Positions 34,749 through 43,989 of a stretch of 64,000 bases of DNA are shown here, piece by piece. Every line of letters begins with the position of its first letter. The first letter of the stretch is position 1. Made by a program: the position numbers and the translations under genes. Location of the stretch: the NCBI RefSeq assembly GCF_003611695.1, contig NZ_RAWE01000006.1:1-64000 (forward strand), read 5' to 3'. This DNA comes from Corallococcus carmarthensis (lineage in GTDB: Bacteria > Myxococcota > Myxococcia > Myxococcales > Myxococcaceae). Below the pieces are notes generated by a model. It ran no database searches. It worked only from the letters and a program-made list of their open reading frames with translations, and was not told where the DNA came from.

Positions 34749-35369
34749 CTAGCCGCTGATGTCGTAGACCTGCACCGCGTTGCCGGTGAAGGCCTGACCG
34801 GAGACGCTGACCGTCTTGGCGCCCACCGCGCCGTCGGCGCAGCGCCAGCCCGTGGCCTTCGCCTCGAAGTAGAGCTCCATGGAGATCTTCTTCGTGTCCG
34901 AGGAGATGCTCACGCGGCCCTCCTGCTTGAAGCTGCCGTAGTCCACCAGGACCTCGAAGCAGCTGCCGCCCGCGGTGATGTTGGAGAGCGTGACCGCCTT
35001 GGAGTCGAACACCAGCGCGTTCTGCGCGGCGGCGTGATCACACGTGCTGCCGGGCTGGCCGACGCCGGCGGAGTTGCGGATGGTGCCGGGGATGCTGGTG
35101 ACGTGGAAGTTGTTGCCGCCCACGCCAATGGTGACCTTCTGGAAGCACTGGCTGGCCGAACCCCAGTTGATGTCCTCGTCCAGCGACAGCGGGTGGCTGG
35201 GGATGTTGTCCCCCTCCATCACCAGCGTCTTGCCCTCCAGGAAGGCCAGGATGTTCGACTGGCTGTCCAGCTTGGGCGCGTTGTCCACGGGAGTCGGCGT
35301 CGTCTCCTCCCCACAACCCGTGAGGCCCAACGCGCACAGCAGCATCGCGGACGAAAGCGTCTTCTTCAT
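34749..35369 (-). CDS. lipoprotein of unknown function (206 aa), first gene of the esterase operon
   Basis: Lipobox LLCALGLTGC followed by an acidic start (GEETTPTPVDN). The mature part is beta-rich (NILAFLEGKTLVMEGDNIPS; QCFQKVTIGVGGNNFHVTSI) with four cysteines in the mature region. It resembles other myxobacterial lipoproteins of the lipocalin/beta-sandwich type, but no family can be named. It starts the leftward operon with the porin-like gene 60 bp downstream. It may be the periplasmic or surface partner of the barrel (inference). Confidence 0.7.
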   Translation of the reverse strand: MKKTLSSAMLLCALGLTGCGEETTPTPVDNAPKLDSQSNILAFLEGKTLVMEGDNIPSHPLSLDEDINWGSASQCFQKVTIGVGGNNFHVTSIPGTIRNSAGVGQPGSTCDHAAAQNALVFDSKAVTLSNITAGGSCFEVLVDYGSFKQEGRVSISSDTKKISMELYFEAKATGWRCADGAVGAKTVSVSGQAFTGNAVQVYDISG

Positions 35370-35481
35370 GGGGGTGACTCCTCGTTCGGGCGCACGGGGG
35401 AGATGAAGCCCGATTCATGTTTCAGCTACGGGTAGCACTCGCAAGACAGCCTTGTCAAAAGACAGACGATGGCTTGGTGCG

Positions 35482-36049
35482 TCAGGACGCTTGCCACATC
35501 GACGCCGGAGAGGCCTGTACCGAGGTGAAGCCCTGGTTCGTGAAGAAGTACTCGTAGGTCGAGGGGTATGACGCCTTCCAGCCGTAGCCGGGGTGGTTGG
35601 GTTCGCTCCATTCCGATTTCGGAATGCCCATCGCCTGGAGCGCCGTGCCGAGCCACTGGTTGTAGAGGAGGCCCGACCACAGGAAGTTGCCCTCGCTGCC
35701 CGTGATCGAGTCGCCGCTCCGCGACCGCGTCGATGTGCGGGTCCAGCCGCATCCTGTCCTCGGCCGAGAGCCGACCGGTGCCGTTGCGCAGCCGCCGGTG
35801 GCTTCCGAGGACCTTGTCCACCACGGGGACCCGGGTGGTGCCGGGGCTGCTGGTTCCGGCCAGCAAGGTGTCAAAGAGGGCGAGTGAGCTCTCGGTGCCG
35901 CTGATGAAGCTCGACGCGACCCCGGATGAGCGAACCCCGAGGGTGCTGTACCCCCAGCTGCCGCTCGAGGTGCCCGAGGCGGCGGTGGCGACGCTTCGCT
36001 TCCGGACGGAGGCGACGCTTGGGTAGAAGGCCGATGAGTAGGCCATCAC
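35482..36049 (-). pseudogene. DUF1552-like gene, 5'-truncated and frameshifted
   Basis: Two minus-strand frames carry consecutive parts of one protein. The first (36049 down to ~35710) reads TVVDKVLGSHRRLRNG-like sequence with RLSAEDRMRLDPHIDAVAER, the helical block of DUF1552 proteins. The second (from ~35710 to the stop at 35482) continues ITGSEGNFLWSGLLYNQWLG, TALQAMGIPKSEWSEPNHPG. The join needs a frameshift near 35710. No Tat signal or N-terminal half is present, and an IS91-like relic lies ~150 bp upstream. Together with 15142, this makes two decayed relatives of the 4306/6639 pair. Confidence 0.55.
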
Positions 36050-36197
36050 CTGGTCGACATGTCATGTGGAGCAATCTGCCTGCCGCCGCGGCGTGGCCTG
36101 GGATGGCGGCCGTGAAAAACGCCTCCGAGACTGCCTCGCTCGCGCAGGTGCGCCGCCTGGCGCAGCTGCTCCCTCACGTGGGGGCAGAGCCGAAGCA

Positions 36198-36397
36198 GGA
36201 AGAGGCAAGTGAGCCGCCTGAGGCAGCGGCGAGGTAGGAGCCGACCCAGGAGCGCGCGCCGCGGCTGGAGGGGGCCGGGCTGCTCAAGCAGGAACTTCGC
36301 GCTGGACGTGTTCGCCTGTGGCAGGTGTGGAGGCAGGCTTGAGGGTGCTGGTGTCTCTGACGGCTCCCAGTGGGGTGCGCGCCATCCTGGAGCCTCC
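36198..36397 (+). mobile_element. IS91-like transposase C-terminal relic (copy F)
   Basis: This copy keeps the coding part best. One frame reads RRGRSRPRSARRGWRGPG and FALDVFACGRCGGRLE; after a frameshift the next frame reads LRVLVSLTAPSGVRAILEPP. CxRCGGRLRVL…APxxVRAIL is the zinc-ribbon end of IS91/IS801 Y2 transposases. It stops before the 3' flank, at ~36397, next to the 592-aa gene. Confidence 0.72.
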
Positions 36398-36422
36398 ATC
36401 GCAGGTCGCGGGCCAATGGCAG

Positions 36423-38201
36423 CTAACGGGAGGGCTCCATGCGGCTCCCGACGAACAGTCGTCGGTCGTCGATTCTCGCGAGGCACCGGGCTCCTCTGGC
36501 GGAGAACGCGACGGGGGCAAGGCCCGAGGCGTCACTGAAGGCGTGAAGTTCCCGTGTCTTCAAGTCCAAGACGGAAATCGCGCGCTCCCGCACCGGGGAT
36601 GCTTCCTCGGCCACGATGACTGCATCGGGGCCCGCCCGGAGGATCGGGGTTTCGTAGGTCGAATAGAGCCCGTCCACCTGAAAGGGGAGGGGAGTGGAGG
36701 CGCGGAGCCATTGCCGGAAATCTCCCGGGTGCTCCGAAACGACATCGCCGTCCAGTGTCACGACGACTGGAACGCCATCGCGCTCCGCGCGAACGCCAAG
36801 CACGCCGCCCGCGAAGCCGAGCATGGAGAAGCCGAACATCAGATGTTCGTCGCTGCGAAGCACCTCATGTTCGTCGCCAGTGTCGATATCGATGACCCTG
36901 AGTGTCACGGGATCCTCGTGCCCGTAGCCCTGGGAATACCCGTTGACGTGCCTGGGTGTAACGAGTGTGAGGGCGACCTTGTTTCCCGCTGCGGCGATGG
37001 CCGTGCAGAGCCCGGGCAGCTCAAGGACGGGTTGGCCTTCGATGACAATGGCGGACTTCCCCAGTCGCCACCACGCGGTGATGAGGCGCTCCCCCGCGAA
37101 TGTGCCCAGGGCATGCGTGGTCGGCTCCTCGACCACGCGCTGGAAGTCACGATACAGGGCATTGGCGCTCGCACGAGCGCCCGTGAGCCCATGGATCAGT
37201 TGGGAGATGAGGTGTCGCCGTTGGTGGGGACTGCGCTCCTCGATGTCCGCGGTGCCCTGCTGTTTCTGGATCCGGAGGATGAACTCACTACCCCCGTTGT
37301 CTCCGAAGGAATACAGCTCTGTCTCTACCCCTGGACGCGGATCGGTTTCCTCGGGCGTCGAACGGATGCTGAAGAGGGACCGTGGAACGCTCGGTTCGAG
37401 CGAGACAGGCACGTCAAGCCAGTGCGCGACCTTCTGGACGAACGCGGCCCCGGTCTTCGCATCAGAGGCATCGATGCTGCCTCCGGTGAGCCAGACGCCT
37501 TCATCGAGGACGTAGCGTGTTCCCAGTGGATGCTTCTCCAGCGCGAACTTCACCCGGAGCGGTGGCTTCTTTTCGAGTTCGGGGCGAGCGAACGACAACA
37601 CGCGTGCCGTTGGGAGTGCCTGACCTTCGATAAGCCGCAATGACACATCAAGCCAGTCTGCCCCTGCGAGCTGTTCGACCAGTGAATCGAACCCATCCGA
37701 CAAGGACTCTTCGAGCGCTTCTTGGATGGACGGAGGGACGCTGTTGCCTTCAATCCTGGGCATGGCGCGCTCCTCGGTCATCTCCATGCCGTGGAAGACA
37801 AGTCCGTCCATGGTGTACCCCGACAGCACGACCTCACCCGTGGGGGATGCCTGGGCAATCGCCATCGCGGTGCCGTCATAAAGAGAGACATGGAGGGCTT
37901 CGCATCCGAGCGCACGGGCAATCTTCCCCAGTCGGCTTTCGCCCGTGTGTCCAGGCTCGGCAAGCAGCTCCAACGGAGCCGTCTTGGCGATGGACCAGCC
38001 GTGCATTCCGGATCCAAGCGCGCACGCCCATCGGTCGGAGGTCGCTCCGGTCCCGTACTGCATCCGGTCCCAGGTCTCGCGCTTGCGCGGCGAGTAGGGA
38101 ACCGCCACGAGTCCCTCCGTGACGCAGAGGTCCGAGATGACGCGTTCGAGCACGTCGAGTTCACGTGTCTTGAAGAGTGTGATCTGTCCCCATTCGCCCA
38201 T
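36423..38201 (-). CDS. protein of unknown function (592 aa) divergent from the Zorya operon
   Basis: No signal peptide, membrane segment or known catalytic motif. The N-terminal ~150 residues (ITLFKTRELDVLERVISDLC … WACALGSGMHGWS) look globular. The C-terminal half contains several beta-rich segments (LRVIDIDTGDEHEVLRSDEH; RAISVLDLKTRELHAFSDAS) that resemble WD/propeller blades. It may be a stand-alone cytoplasmic protein, or belong to the defence locus because it shares a 183-bp divergent promoter region with zorD. No related copy is seen in the window. Its 3' end lies 25 bp from relic F. Confidence 0.6.
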   Translation of the reverse strand: MGEWGQITLFKTRELDVLERVISDLCVTEGLVAVPYSPRKRETWDRMQYGTGATSDRWACALGSGMHGWSIAKTAPLELLAEPGHTGESRLGKIARALGCEALHVSLYDGTAMAIAQASPTGEVVLSGYTMDGLVFHGMEMTEERAMPRIEGNSVPPSIQEALEESLSDGFDSLVEQLAGADWLDVSLRLIEGQALPTARVLSFARPELEKKPPLRVKFALEKHPLGTRYVLDEGVWLTGGSIDASDAKTGAAFVQKVAHWLDVPVSLEPSVPRSLFSIRSTPEETDPRPGVETELYSFGDNGGSEFILRIQKQQGTADIEERSPHQRRHLISQLIHGLTGARASANALYRDFQRVVEEPTTHALGTFAGERLITAWWRLGKSAIVIEGQPVLELPGLCTAIAAAGNKVALTLVTPRHVNGYSQGYGHEDPVTLRVIDIDTGDEHEVLRSDEHLMFGFSMLGFAGGVLGVRAERDGVPVVVTLDGDVVSEHPGDFRQWLRASTPLPFQVDGLYSTYETPILRAGPDAVIVAEEASPVRERAISVLDLKTRELHAFSDASGLAPVAFSARGARCLARIDDRRLFVGSRMEPSR

Positions 38202-38384
38202 GGTGGAGCGTATATCGCGAACTCCACGGCGGCGGACTCGCGAGTGCTTCTGGGGGAGAACTCGGGAGGCGGATGCTAGCGGCGGGATGCCCGGGAACTC
38301 AATACCCCAACAGGGTGATGTTCCTGCACGTCATGAACGCGATACGTCACCGGGGGACGGACGGACAGCTCTCCTGGCAGGCCC

Positions 38385-41219
38385 GTGAACCCAGATACCC
38401 GTGCCCCCCTTCCGCGCTGGTTCATTGATGCGGACCGGCTGTGCATTGCTTTGCCCCCCCTGCCTCCGGAGTTGGCCGCGAGGGTCCAGTTGCGGAGGGA
38501 TGATTGGAACGCCAAGGGATGGAGTGACGGCCAACGGTTGTGCTTCAGCCGGGAGCAATGGCTTGCACTCGGCCGTCCGGGCGAGGGGGGCTTCGATGCG
38601 GAGGAGCACGAGTATTCACGGGAGGAGTGGGCGTCGACGCAGCACCTGCTGATGGACCTGCTGGGCCTCCAGCAGCAATCCCTCCGCTGGGAGGTCGTAG
38701 GCATCCCAGGCGGCGCCGGTGCCCGCTACAAGGTTCGCGTGGACGGTGAGCCCATTCTCGCCACGGGAGCGCCCTTTCCCTGGACGGTCAGCTCTCCGGA
38801 AGGAGCCACATTCCCCCTGACGCCCACGGCGGCCTGGGCCTGCGCCGAGGCTCACCGCGCGACCCATGCCTCGACGCAGGAGCAACTGGCCGTGGTCGTC
38901 CGGCTGCGAGGCGTGCTGGAAGATGTATCGGGGCTGCTGGGAGACCGCATCCCGTTCGCGCCCACCGGATTCCTCAAGACCTTCGAACCTCGCGCGGTGA
39001 GTCGCCTGGGATTGCGTTGGGAGCATGACGCCGACCTCACGGAGGTGGTCTCCCTTCGCCCCTACGCCGTCTTCGCGGATGGGACGCGCGCGGACTTCTC
39101 CCTGTCTTCGGTACGGCCGGGCGGCATCGCGGGAGAAGACGCCCGGCGCCCCCTGCTGCTTCCCGAACACACCGACGAGGTGCTGGCCAGAACCCGTCCC
39201 CTCCAGCGACGCCTCGTGGCCGACGTCACGCGCGAAATGGCGGACCCGTCGCACCTCATCCCGGAGGGACGAGACCTCGACGCGAGCCTGGAACTCTCGC
39301 AGTACTCGCCCCGGGTGGCGGGCTTCGAACTCCTCCGGGGACGCCAGCCGGGGGAAGGCCGCGAAGCCACCGGGTTGGAATGGGTCGAACCGTCCTCGCC
39401 CTCCGAATCTTTCGCCCTGACCCTCCACGTCAACGAGACGGGCATGCGCCTCCAGTTGAAGTCGCGTGAGGAGGCGCTGGAGGTCCTGAACCGGAACGAT
39501 GCGGCGCTGGCCAGCGCCACCCCCATGCCCCTGAACGTGGGCGGACAGCAGGTGTTCCCAAGTGAGGCACTGGGGCGTCAGCTTCGGATCGCGCTCGGTC
39601 TGTCCGCGCCTGCCGGGGAGGTGGAGGTGGTACCCGACGACGCCCCCCGAGCCGGGGGCCGTCTTGGAGCCATCGTCCGCGAAGCGGAAGCACCATCGTC
39701 CGCGGAACCACGGGTGGACGACGCATCGCCCGTGCCGTGGGAAAAGCTGGAGCAGGCCTTCCGTCCAGGCGTGTCTCTCAAGCCACATCAGAAGGAGGGA
39801 CTCGCCTGGCTGTGGCGCCATGCCGTTTCTGGAAGTCCCGGCGTCCTGCTCGCGGACGACATGGGCCTGGGCAAGACATTGCAGGTCGCGTGCTTTCTGA
39901 CCTTGAGACTGCTCATGGCTGAAAGGGACGCGCGGCCCCATTTGGTGGTCTGCCCCACCATCCTGTTGGACAACTGGAAGCAGGAACTGAACCGCTTCTT
40001 CCGGGAAGAGCTCTGGCAAGCCGCCTTCATCCTGCATGGGCAGGACCTCCGGGCCGTGAATCGCGGGGACGGACTCGACACCGACTTGCTCGCGCAGCGG
40101 ACGTTGATCATCACCAACTACGAAACGCTGGGAGCCTATCAGCGCTCGCTGTTGAAGGTGGATTTCGGCGTCGTCGTCTTCGACGAGGCCCACCTGCTCA
40201 AGAATCCGGACACGCTGCGCTCCCGCGCGGCCCGGGCCCTCAAGCGGAGCTTCGCCGTCGCGCTGACGGGCACACCGGTGGAGAACGAGCTGTTCGATGT
40301 CTGGGCCGTCTACGACGCGATCCAGAGTCGTGCGCCCCGGGTCTTCGGCCCTCGTGCCTCCTTCCGGGAGGAACATGGCGGTGCGCAGGGCGCATCCACC
40401 CTGCGGACGCGGCTGAAGTATCCGTCCAGGGACAGCACGCTGATGCGCCGGGAGAAGGCGGAGGCGCTCAAGGACCTGCCGGAGAAGCGATATCACAGCC
40501 ATCCGGTGGAGATGACGGCGCTTCAGGAGGAACAGGAGCGGCTCATTGCCCGGCAGGCGCCGAAGCGCGGCGCGCTATGGGCCCTCTCCGCGCTCCAGAA
40601 GCTGTATCAGCATCCCGCGCTCCTGGCGGACTCGCGCGGGCTCTCCGCCGCCACCGCGCTCCAGGAGAGCCCCAAGACCCGCCTCTGCCTGGAGTTGCTC
40701 GCGCGGGTGGAGTCCACGGCCAGCGGAGCGGATGCGCAGAAGGCCCTGGTGTTCGTCCTCTCCCGGGCGATGCAGGAGCTGCTATCGGGCCTCATCCAGG
40801 AGCGCTTCCGCCTGCCGGAAGTCCGCATCATCAACGGAGAGCCGGAGAGCCGCCGTGTAGCCCTGGACGCCATCGACGAATTCTCCAAGGCACGGGGCTT
40901 CCAGGTCCTCCTGCTGAGTCCATTGGCCGCGGGCGCGGGGCTCAACATCGTCGCCGCCAACCACGTCATCCATTACGGGCGCTGGTGGAATCCCGCCAAG
41001 GAGGACCAGGCCACGGACCGGGCCCACCGCATCGGTCAGGTCCGGCCCGTCCACGTCCACTATCCGTTGCTGCACCGGCAGGGACGCCCCGATTCAGGCT
41101 TCGACATGCGGCTCCACGAACTCGTCGAACGCAAGCGTTCGCTGGCACGTGACTTCCTGGCTCCCGTTCCGGATGAGGCGCGGCAGTACTCGGGTGTGTT
41201 TCAAGAGGGGGACGGCTGA
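38385..41219 (+). CDS. zorD: SNF2-family helicase, ZorD-type component of a Zorya system (944 aa)
   Basis: The first ~450 residues are an unrecognised accessory region. The SNF2 helicase core follows: SLKPHQKEGLAWLW (Q-like motif), DDMGLGKTLQ (Walker A, ~residue 495), VVFDEAHLLKN (Walker B, ~599), ALTGTPVENELFD (motif III), and in the second lobe LLLSPLAAGAGLNIVAANHV and QATDRAHRIGQ (motif VI, ~874). It lies 3 bp before zorA. In type I Zorya the ZorD helicase (~1,080 aa in E. coli) acts against phage DNA. This copy is shorter and comes first in the operon rather than last. The start used is GTG 38385; no strong ribosome site is visible, so the start is uncertain. Confidence 0.82.
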   Translation: MNPDTRAPLPRWFIDADRLCIALPPLPPELAARVQLRRDDWNAKGWSDGQRLCFSREQWLALGRPGEGGFDAEEHEYSREEWASTQHLLMDLLGLQQQSLRWEVVGIPGGAGARYKVRVDGEPILATGAPFPWTVSSPEGATFPLTPTAAWACAEAHRATHASTQEQLAVVVRLRGVLEDVSGLLGDRIPFAPTGFLKTFEPRAVSRLGLRWEHDADLTEVVSLRPYAVFADGTRADFSLSSVRPGGIAGEDARRPLLLPEHTDEVLARTRPLQRRLVADVTREMADPSHLIPEGRDLDASLELSQYSPRVAGFELLRGRQPGEGREATGLEWVEPSSPSESFALTLHVNETGMRLQLKSREEALEVLNRNDAALASATPMPLNVGGQQVFPSEALGRQLRIALGLSAPAGEVEVVPDDAPRAGGRLGAIVREAEAPSSAEPRVDDASPVPWEKLEQAFRPGVSLKPHQKEGLAWLWRHAVSGSPGVLLADDMGLGKTLQVACFLTLRLLMAERDARPHLVVCPTILLDNWKQELNRFFREELWQAAFILHGQDLRAVNRGDGLDTDLLAQRTLIITNYETLGAYQRSLLKVDFGVVVFDEAHLLKNPDTLRSRAARALKRSFAVALTGTPVENELFDVWAVYDAIQSRAPRVFGPRASFREEHGGAQGASTLRTRLKYPSRDSTLMRREKAEALKDLPEKRYHSHPVEMTALQEEQERLIARQAPKRGALWALSALQKLYQHPALLADSRGLSAATALQESPKTRLCLELLARVESTASGADAQKALVFVLSRAMQELLSGLIQERFRLPEVRIINGEPESRRVALDAIDEFSKARGFQVLLLSPLAAGAGLNIVAANHVIHYGRWWNPAKEDQATDRAHRIGQVRPVHVHYPLLHRQGRPDSGFDMRLHELVERKRSLARDFLAPVPDEARQYSGVFQEGDG

Positions 41220-41222
41220 ACC

Positions 41223-43247
41223 ATGTTCATCATCATCATGCAGGCCTTGCGGGACGAATCCCTGCGCATTCCGCTGCTCATCATCGCACTGTTGGCGTTG
41301 CTGTCCCTGGGCGCGGTGGTCGAGCGCTGGAGGCGTTTGCGCAACGCCATCCAGACGCTGGAGCAGAAGCTGGAGCAGTTGCTGACGGGCCGTCTCCAGG
41401 AGCCCGGCGACCGCGACGAAAGCCGCGCCTTGTGGCGGGCCGTGCGCGAGCAGCTCGTCTTCCCTCCCGGAAGGCAGGAGGTCCCGGGGCCTGTCCTCAT
41501 GCGTTCGTCGCCGTCGCGGGAGCTGCGTGAGACCTGCCGTGCGTTGTTTCGCCACTCCCTGGGGCATGGAATCGGACGGAACCTGACGGGCATCGCGCTG
41601 GTGATGACTTTCGGCCTGCTGGGCGTCGTGCTGGTGGGGCCCGTCCAGGAGGCACTCACGAGCACGGGGGGCAGCGGCCATTCGCAGTCGGACCTGCTCT
41701 CCCAGGCCATCGGGAAGATGGGCGCCAAGTTCTTCATCTCCGCGACGGGGCTGGTGGGCACGCTGTTCTTCCAGATGATTGCATTCTTCTGCGAGCGCAA
41801 GCTCCTGGGGCGGTTGGATGCGATGCGCCTGGGCTTCGAAAAGTACACGCGGACCCTCGATGCGCATGAAATCGCCCTGGCCTCGGCGCGGGGGGATTCC
41901 CTGGGATCGCTGAAGACAGAACTCGTCCAGACCCGGAGGGAACTCGCCGAACAGCTCTCACAGCTCGAAAGCGTGAATGTTTCGATCCAGGGCATCGGCA
42001 CGGAGGTCCAGGCCCACTTCGGGAAGATGATGAAGGAGGAGGTCGGGGACGTCATCACGCGGCAGTTGAGCGCGGTGGAAAAGGCGGTGCGCGACATCGC
42101 CACGGATCTCCAGCGTTCCATCTCCACGAACTTCACTGCGTCGCTGCAATTGGAGATGGCGAGCATCAAGGCCCACCTGGATGGCATCCAGCAGGCGCTG
42201 GTGGGGCAGCAGGAGCACGACCTGGGTCGGATCCTCGAACAGCTCCGCGACACGGTGTCCGGCGGGTTCCATTCCCAGTCCCAGGACATGGCCCGGCAAA
42301 TGGCAGGCTTGGTGGAGGTGCTTCCCCAGTTGGAGAAGCAGCTTGGGGCAATGACCCAGATGCTGGGCAACCAGGCACGGCAGTGGGGCAGCGAGAACCA
42401 GCGTGCCGTGGAGGCACTGGGCGAGAAGGTGTCCGAACTGGTGGGCAGCTTCGACGGTGTTCGGGACAACATGGAGAAGGCGGTCGCGCAGGTGCTGAGG
42501 AGCGCCACCACGGCCTCCGTTGATCTGGGGCGTCAGAACCAGCAGGTCGTCGACCAGCTGGCGGGCAGCGTCTCCAACATCGTGGGCAGTTTCCAGGGCG
42601 TGCTCACGCGGATGCAGGAGAGCTCCGACCAGATGGTTCGCGCGACCGCGCACGTGTCCCGAGATATGCACGCGAGCGCCGTGCAGCAGTCCGGCATCCT
42701 GAATGATCAACTGGCGGAACTCCGGGCCCGGTCCGAGGCCGACGTCGGTCATTTCCAGGCTCGCGCCGATGCCTTCGCCAAGGCGATGGAGCAATCGCAG
42801 GACGGCCTGCGCTCCGTGACGAAGCAGCTCAACGACACCGTGGACAAGCTGGCTGCCGCGTCACGGAGCGCGGGCGAGACTCATCACAAGGCGGGGGTGG
42901 TCTCCGGGAAGATGGATGAGGTCGCGCAGCGGCTCATCGACACGGCCCGGTCCTTCCAACAGCTGTCCCAGGAACGTTCGGGGGTGGTAAAGCAGGAGGA
43001 GATGCTCCTCAACGCCCAGCGTGAGGCCCTGGAGCGCGTGACGCCGGTGCTCAACGGCCTGACGCGGACCTATGAGGAATCCATCAGCAAGCAGGTCCAG
43101 TTGCTGAGCAGCCAGTGGACGCAGGTCGTGAGCAAGGTCGACTCCGCTCTGGGTCGCTCTTCGAATGAATTCTTCCAGGGCGTGGAGGAGCTGGCGGACG
43201 TGGTGAACCAGCTCAAGGATTCATTGAAGCAGCAGGTGCGGCGATGA
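41223..43247 (+). CDS. zorA: Zorya protein ZorA, MotA-like inner-membrane channel with long coiled-coil tail (674 aa)
   Basis: Three membrane segments are visible (LLIIALLALLSLGAVVERW; GIALVMTFGLLGVVLVG; FFISATGLVGTLFFQMIAFF), as in the ZorA/MotA/ExbB proton-channel family. About 480 residues of almost continuous alpha-helix follow (SVNVSIQGIGTEVQAHFGKM; AVAQVLRSATTASVDLGRQN; QQSGILNDQLAELRARSEAD), forming the long intracellular tail that is diagnostic of ZorA. In the known system ZorA5-ZorB2 forms a peptidoglycan-anchored proton-driven motor that senses phage entry. Translation is coupled to zorB by the ATGA overlap at 43244-43247. Confidence 0.88.
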   Translation: MFIIIMQALRDESLRIPLLIIALLALLSLGAVVERWRRLRNAIQTLEQKLEQLLTGRLQEPGDRDESRALWRAVREQLVFPPGRQEVPGPVLMRSSPSRELRETCRALFRHSLGHGIGRNLTGIALVMTFGLLGVVLVGPVQEALTSTGGSGHSQSDLLSQAIGKMGAKFFISATGLVGTLFFQMIAFFCERKLLGRLDAMRLGFEKYTRTLDAHEIALASARGDSLGSLKTELVQTRRELAEQLSQLESVNVSIQGIGTEVQAHFGKMMKEEVGDVITRQLSAVEKAVRDIATDLQRSISTNFTASLQLEMASIKAHLDGIQQALVGQQEHDLGRILEQLRDTVSGGFHSQSQDMARQMAGLVEVLPQLEKQLGAMTQMLGNQARQWGSENQRAVEALGEKVSELVGSFDGVRDNMEKAVAQVLRSATTASVDLGRQNQQVVDQLAGSVSNIVGSFQGVLTRMQESSDQMVRATAHVSRDMHASAVQQSGILNDQLAELRARSEADVGHFQARADAFAKAMEQSQDGLRSVTKQLNDTVDKLAAASRSAGETHHKAGVVSGKMDEVAQRLIDTARSFQQLSQERSGVVKQEEMLLNAQREALERVTPVLNGLTRTYEESISKQVQLLSSQWTQVVSKVDSALGRSSNEFFQGVEELADVVNQLKDSLKQQVRR

Positions 43248-43978
43248 GCTCTGGGGGAGAGAGCAGTGACCGATCACTCGCGGACCTGATGGCGGGCGTG
43301 GCGGTGGTCTTCCTGCTGCTCGCGGTCATCTTCATCCTGGATGCTCGCCAGCAGCGCGAGGAGGCCATCCGCGAGAAGGAAGTGGCCATTGGCAAGGTGG
43401 ATTCACAGAAGGATGGCGTGCAGGCATCGCTGGTGGCGCTCCGGGCGGAGTTGGTGACCCTGGACTCCGACCTGGATGGTGGCTTCATCGAGATGAGCGG
43501 GTTGGACGGCGGGGTGAACGCGCTGGAGATTGAATTCAAGAACCTTCAGTTCGGACTGGGGGAGTGCCGCACGCCTCCGGAGTACGTGGCGCAGTTCCGT
43601 CAGGGGGCGGTGCCGCTCATCGAACGCGTCTGCGCGGCCGTGGACGCGATGCGTGACGCGGGCGCCGAGCCGTCCATCATCTTGGAAGGACATACGGACG
43701 ACCGTCCCTTCCTGGGCACGAGCGGCGAGTGTGGCGTCCGCAATGGCGTGGCGAGGTTCAGCTTCGAGAACAACGTCCGCGCCAGCGCCTCCCGTGCGCA
43801 GGAGGTGTTCTTCACGGTGCGTGATCAGCTCCCGGCCGCCGGCTACGCGCGCACATGCCTGGACGCGAACTTCGTGGTGTCGGGACGAGGTCAGACCGCG
43901 CCCCGGACCGGGACGGAGGGCGACGATCCCGCCAACCGCCGGCTTGTGCTTCGTGTTCGCGGCGACCTGCGTCTGTAG
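43244..43978 (+). CDS. zorB: Zorya protein ZorB, OmpA-domain stator partner (244 aa)
   Basis: One N-terminal membrane segment (DLMAGVAVVFLLLAVIFIL) carries the Asp in LADLMAG, the equivalent of the MotB proton-binding aspartate. After a coiled-coil linker comes an OmpA/MotB peptidoglycan-binding domain (ILEGHTDDRPFLGTSGECGV, FSFENNVRASASRAQEVFFT, GRGQTAPRTG). This composition is that of ZorB. It would pair with ZorA in the inner membrane and grip the cell wall. The start overlaps the zorA stop by 4 bp, and zorC begins 11 bp after its stop. Confidence 0.88.
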   Translation: MSSGGESSDRSLADLMAGVAVVFLLLAVIFILDARQQREEAIREKEVAIGKVDSQKDGVQASLVALRAELVTLDSDLDGGFIEMSGLDGGVNALEIEFKNLQFGLGECRTPPEYVAQFRQGAVPLIERVCAAVDAMRDAGAEPSIILEGHTDDRPFLGTSGECGVRNGVARFSFENNVRASASRAQEVFFTVRDQLPAAGYARTCLDANFVVSGRGQTAPRTGTEGDDPANRRLVLRVRGDLRL

Positions 43979-43989
43979 TGGGGGACACC

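Noticed and set aside
33147-35435. 762-codon antisense frame across the porin and lipoprotein genes
   Set aside because: Spans two real minus-strand genes with good starts and an intergenic gap; no family features.
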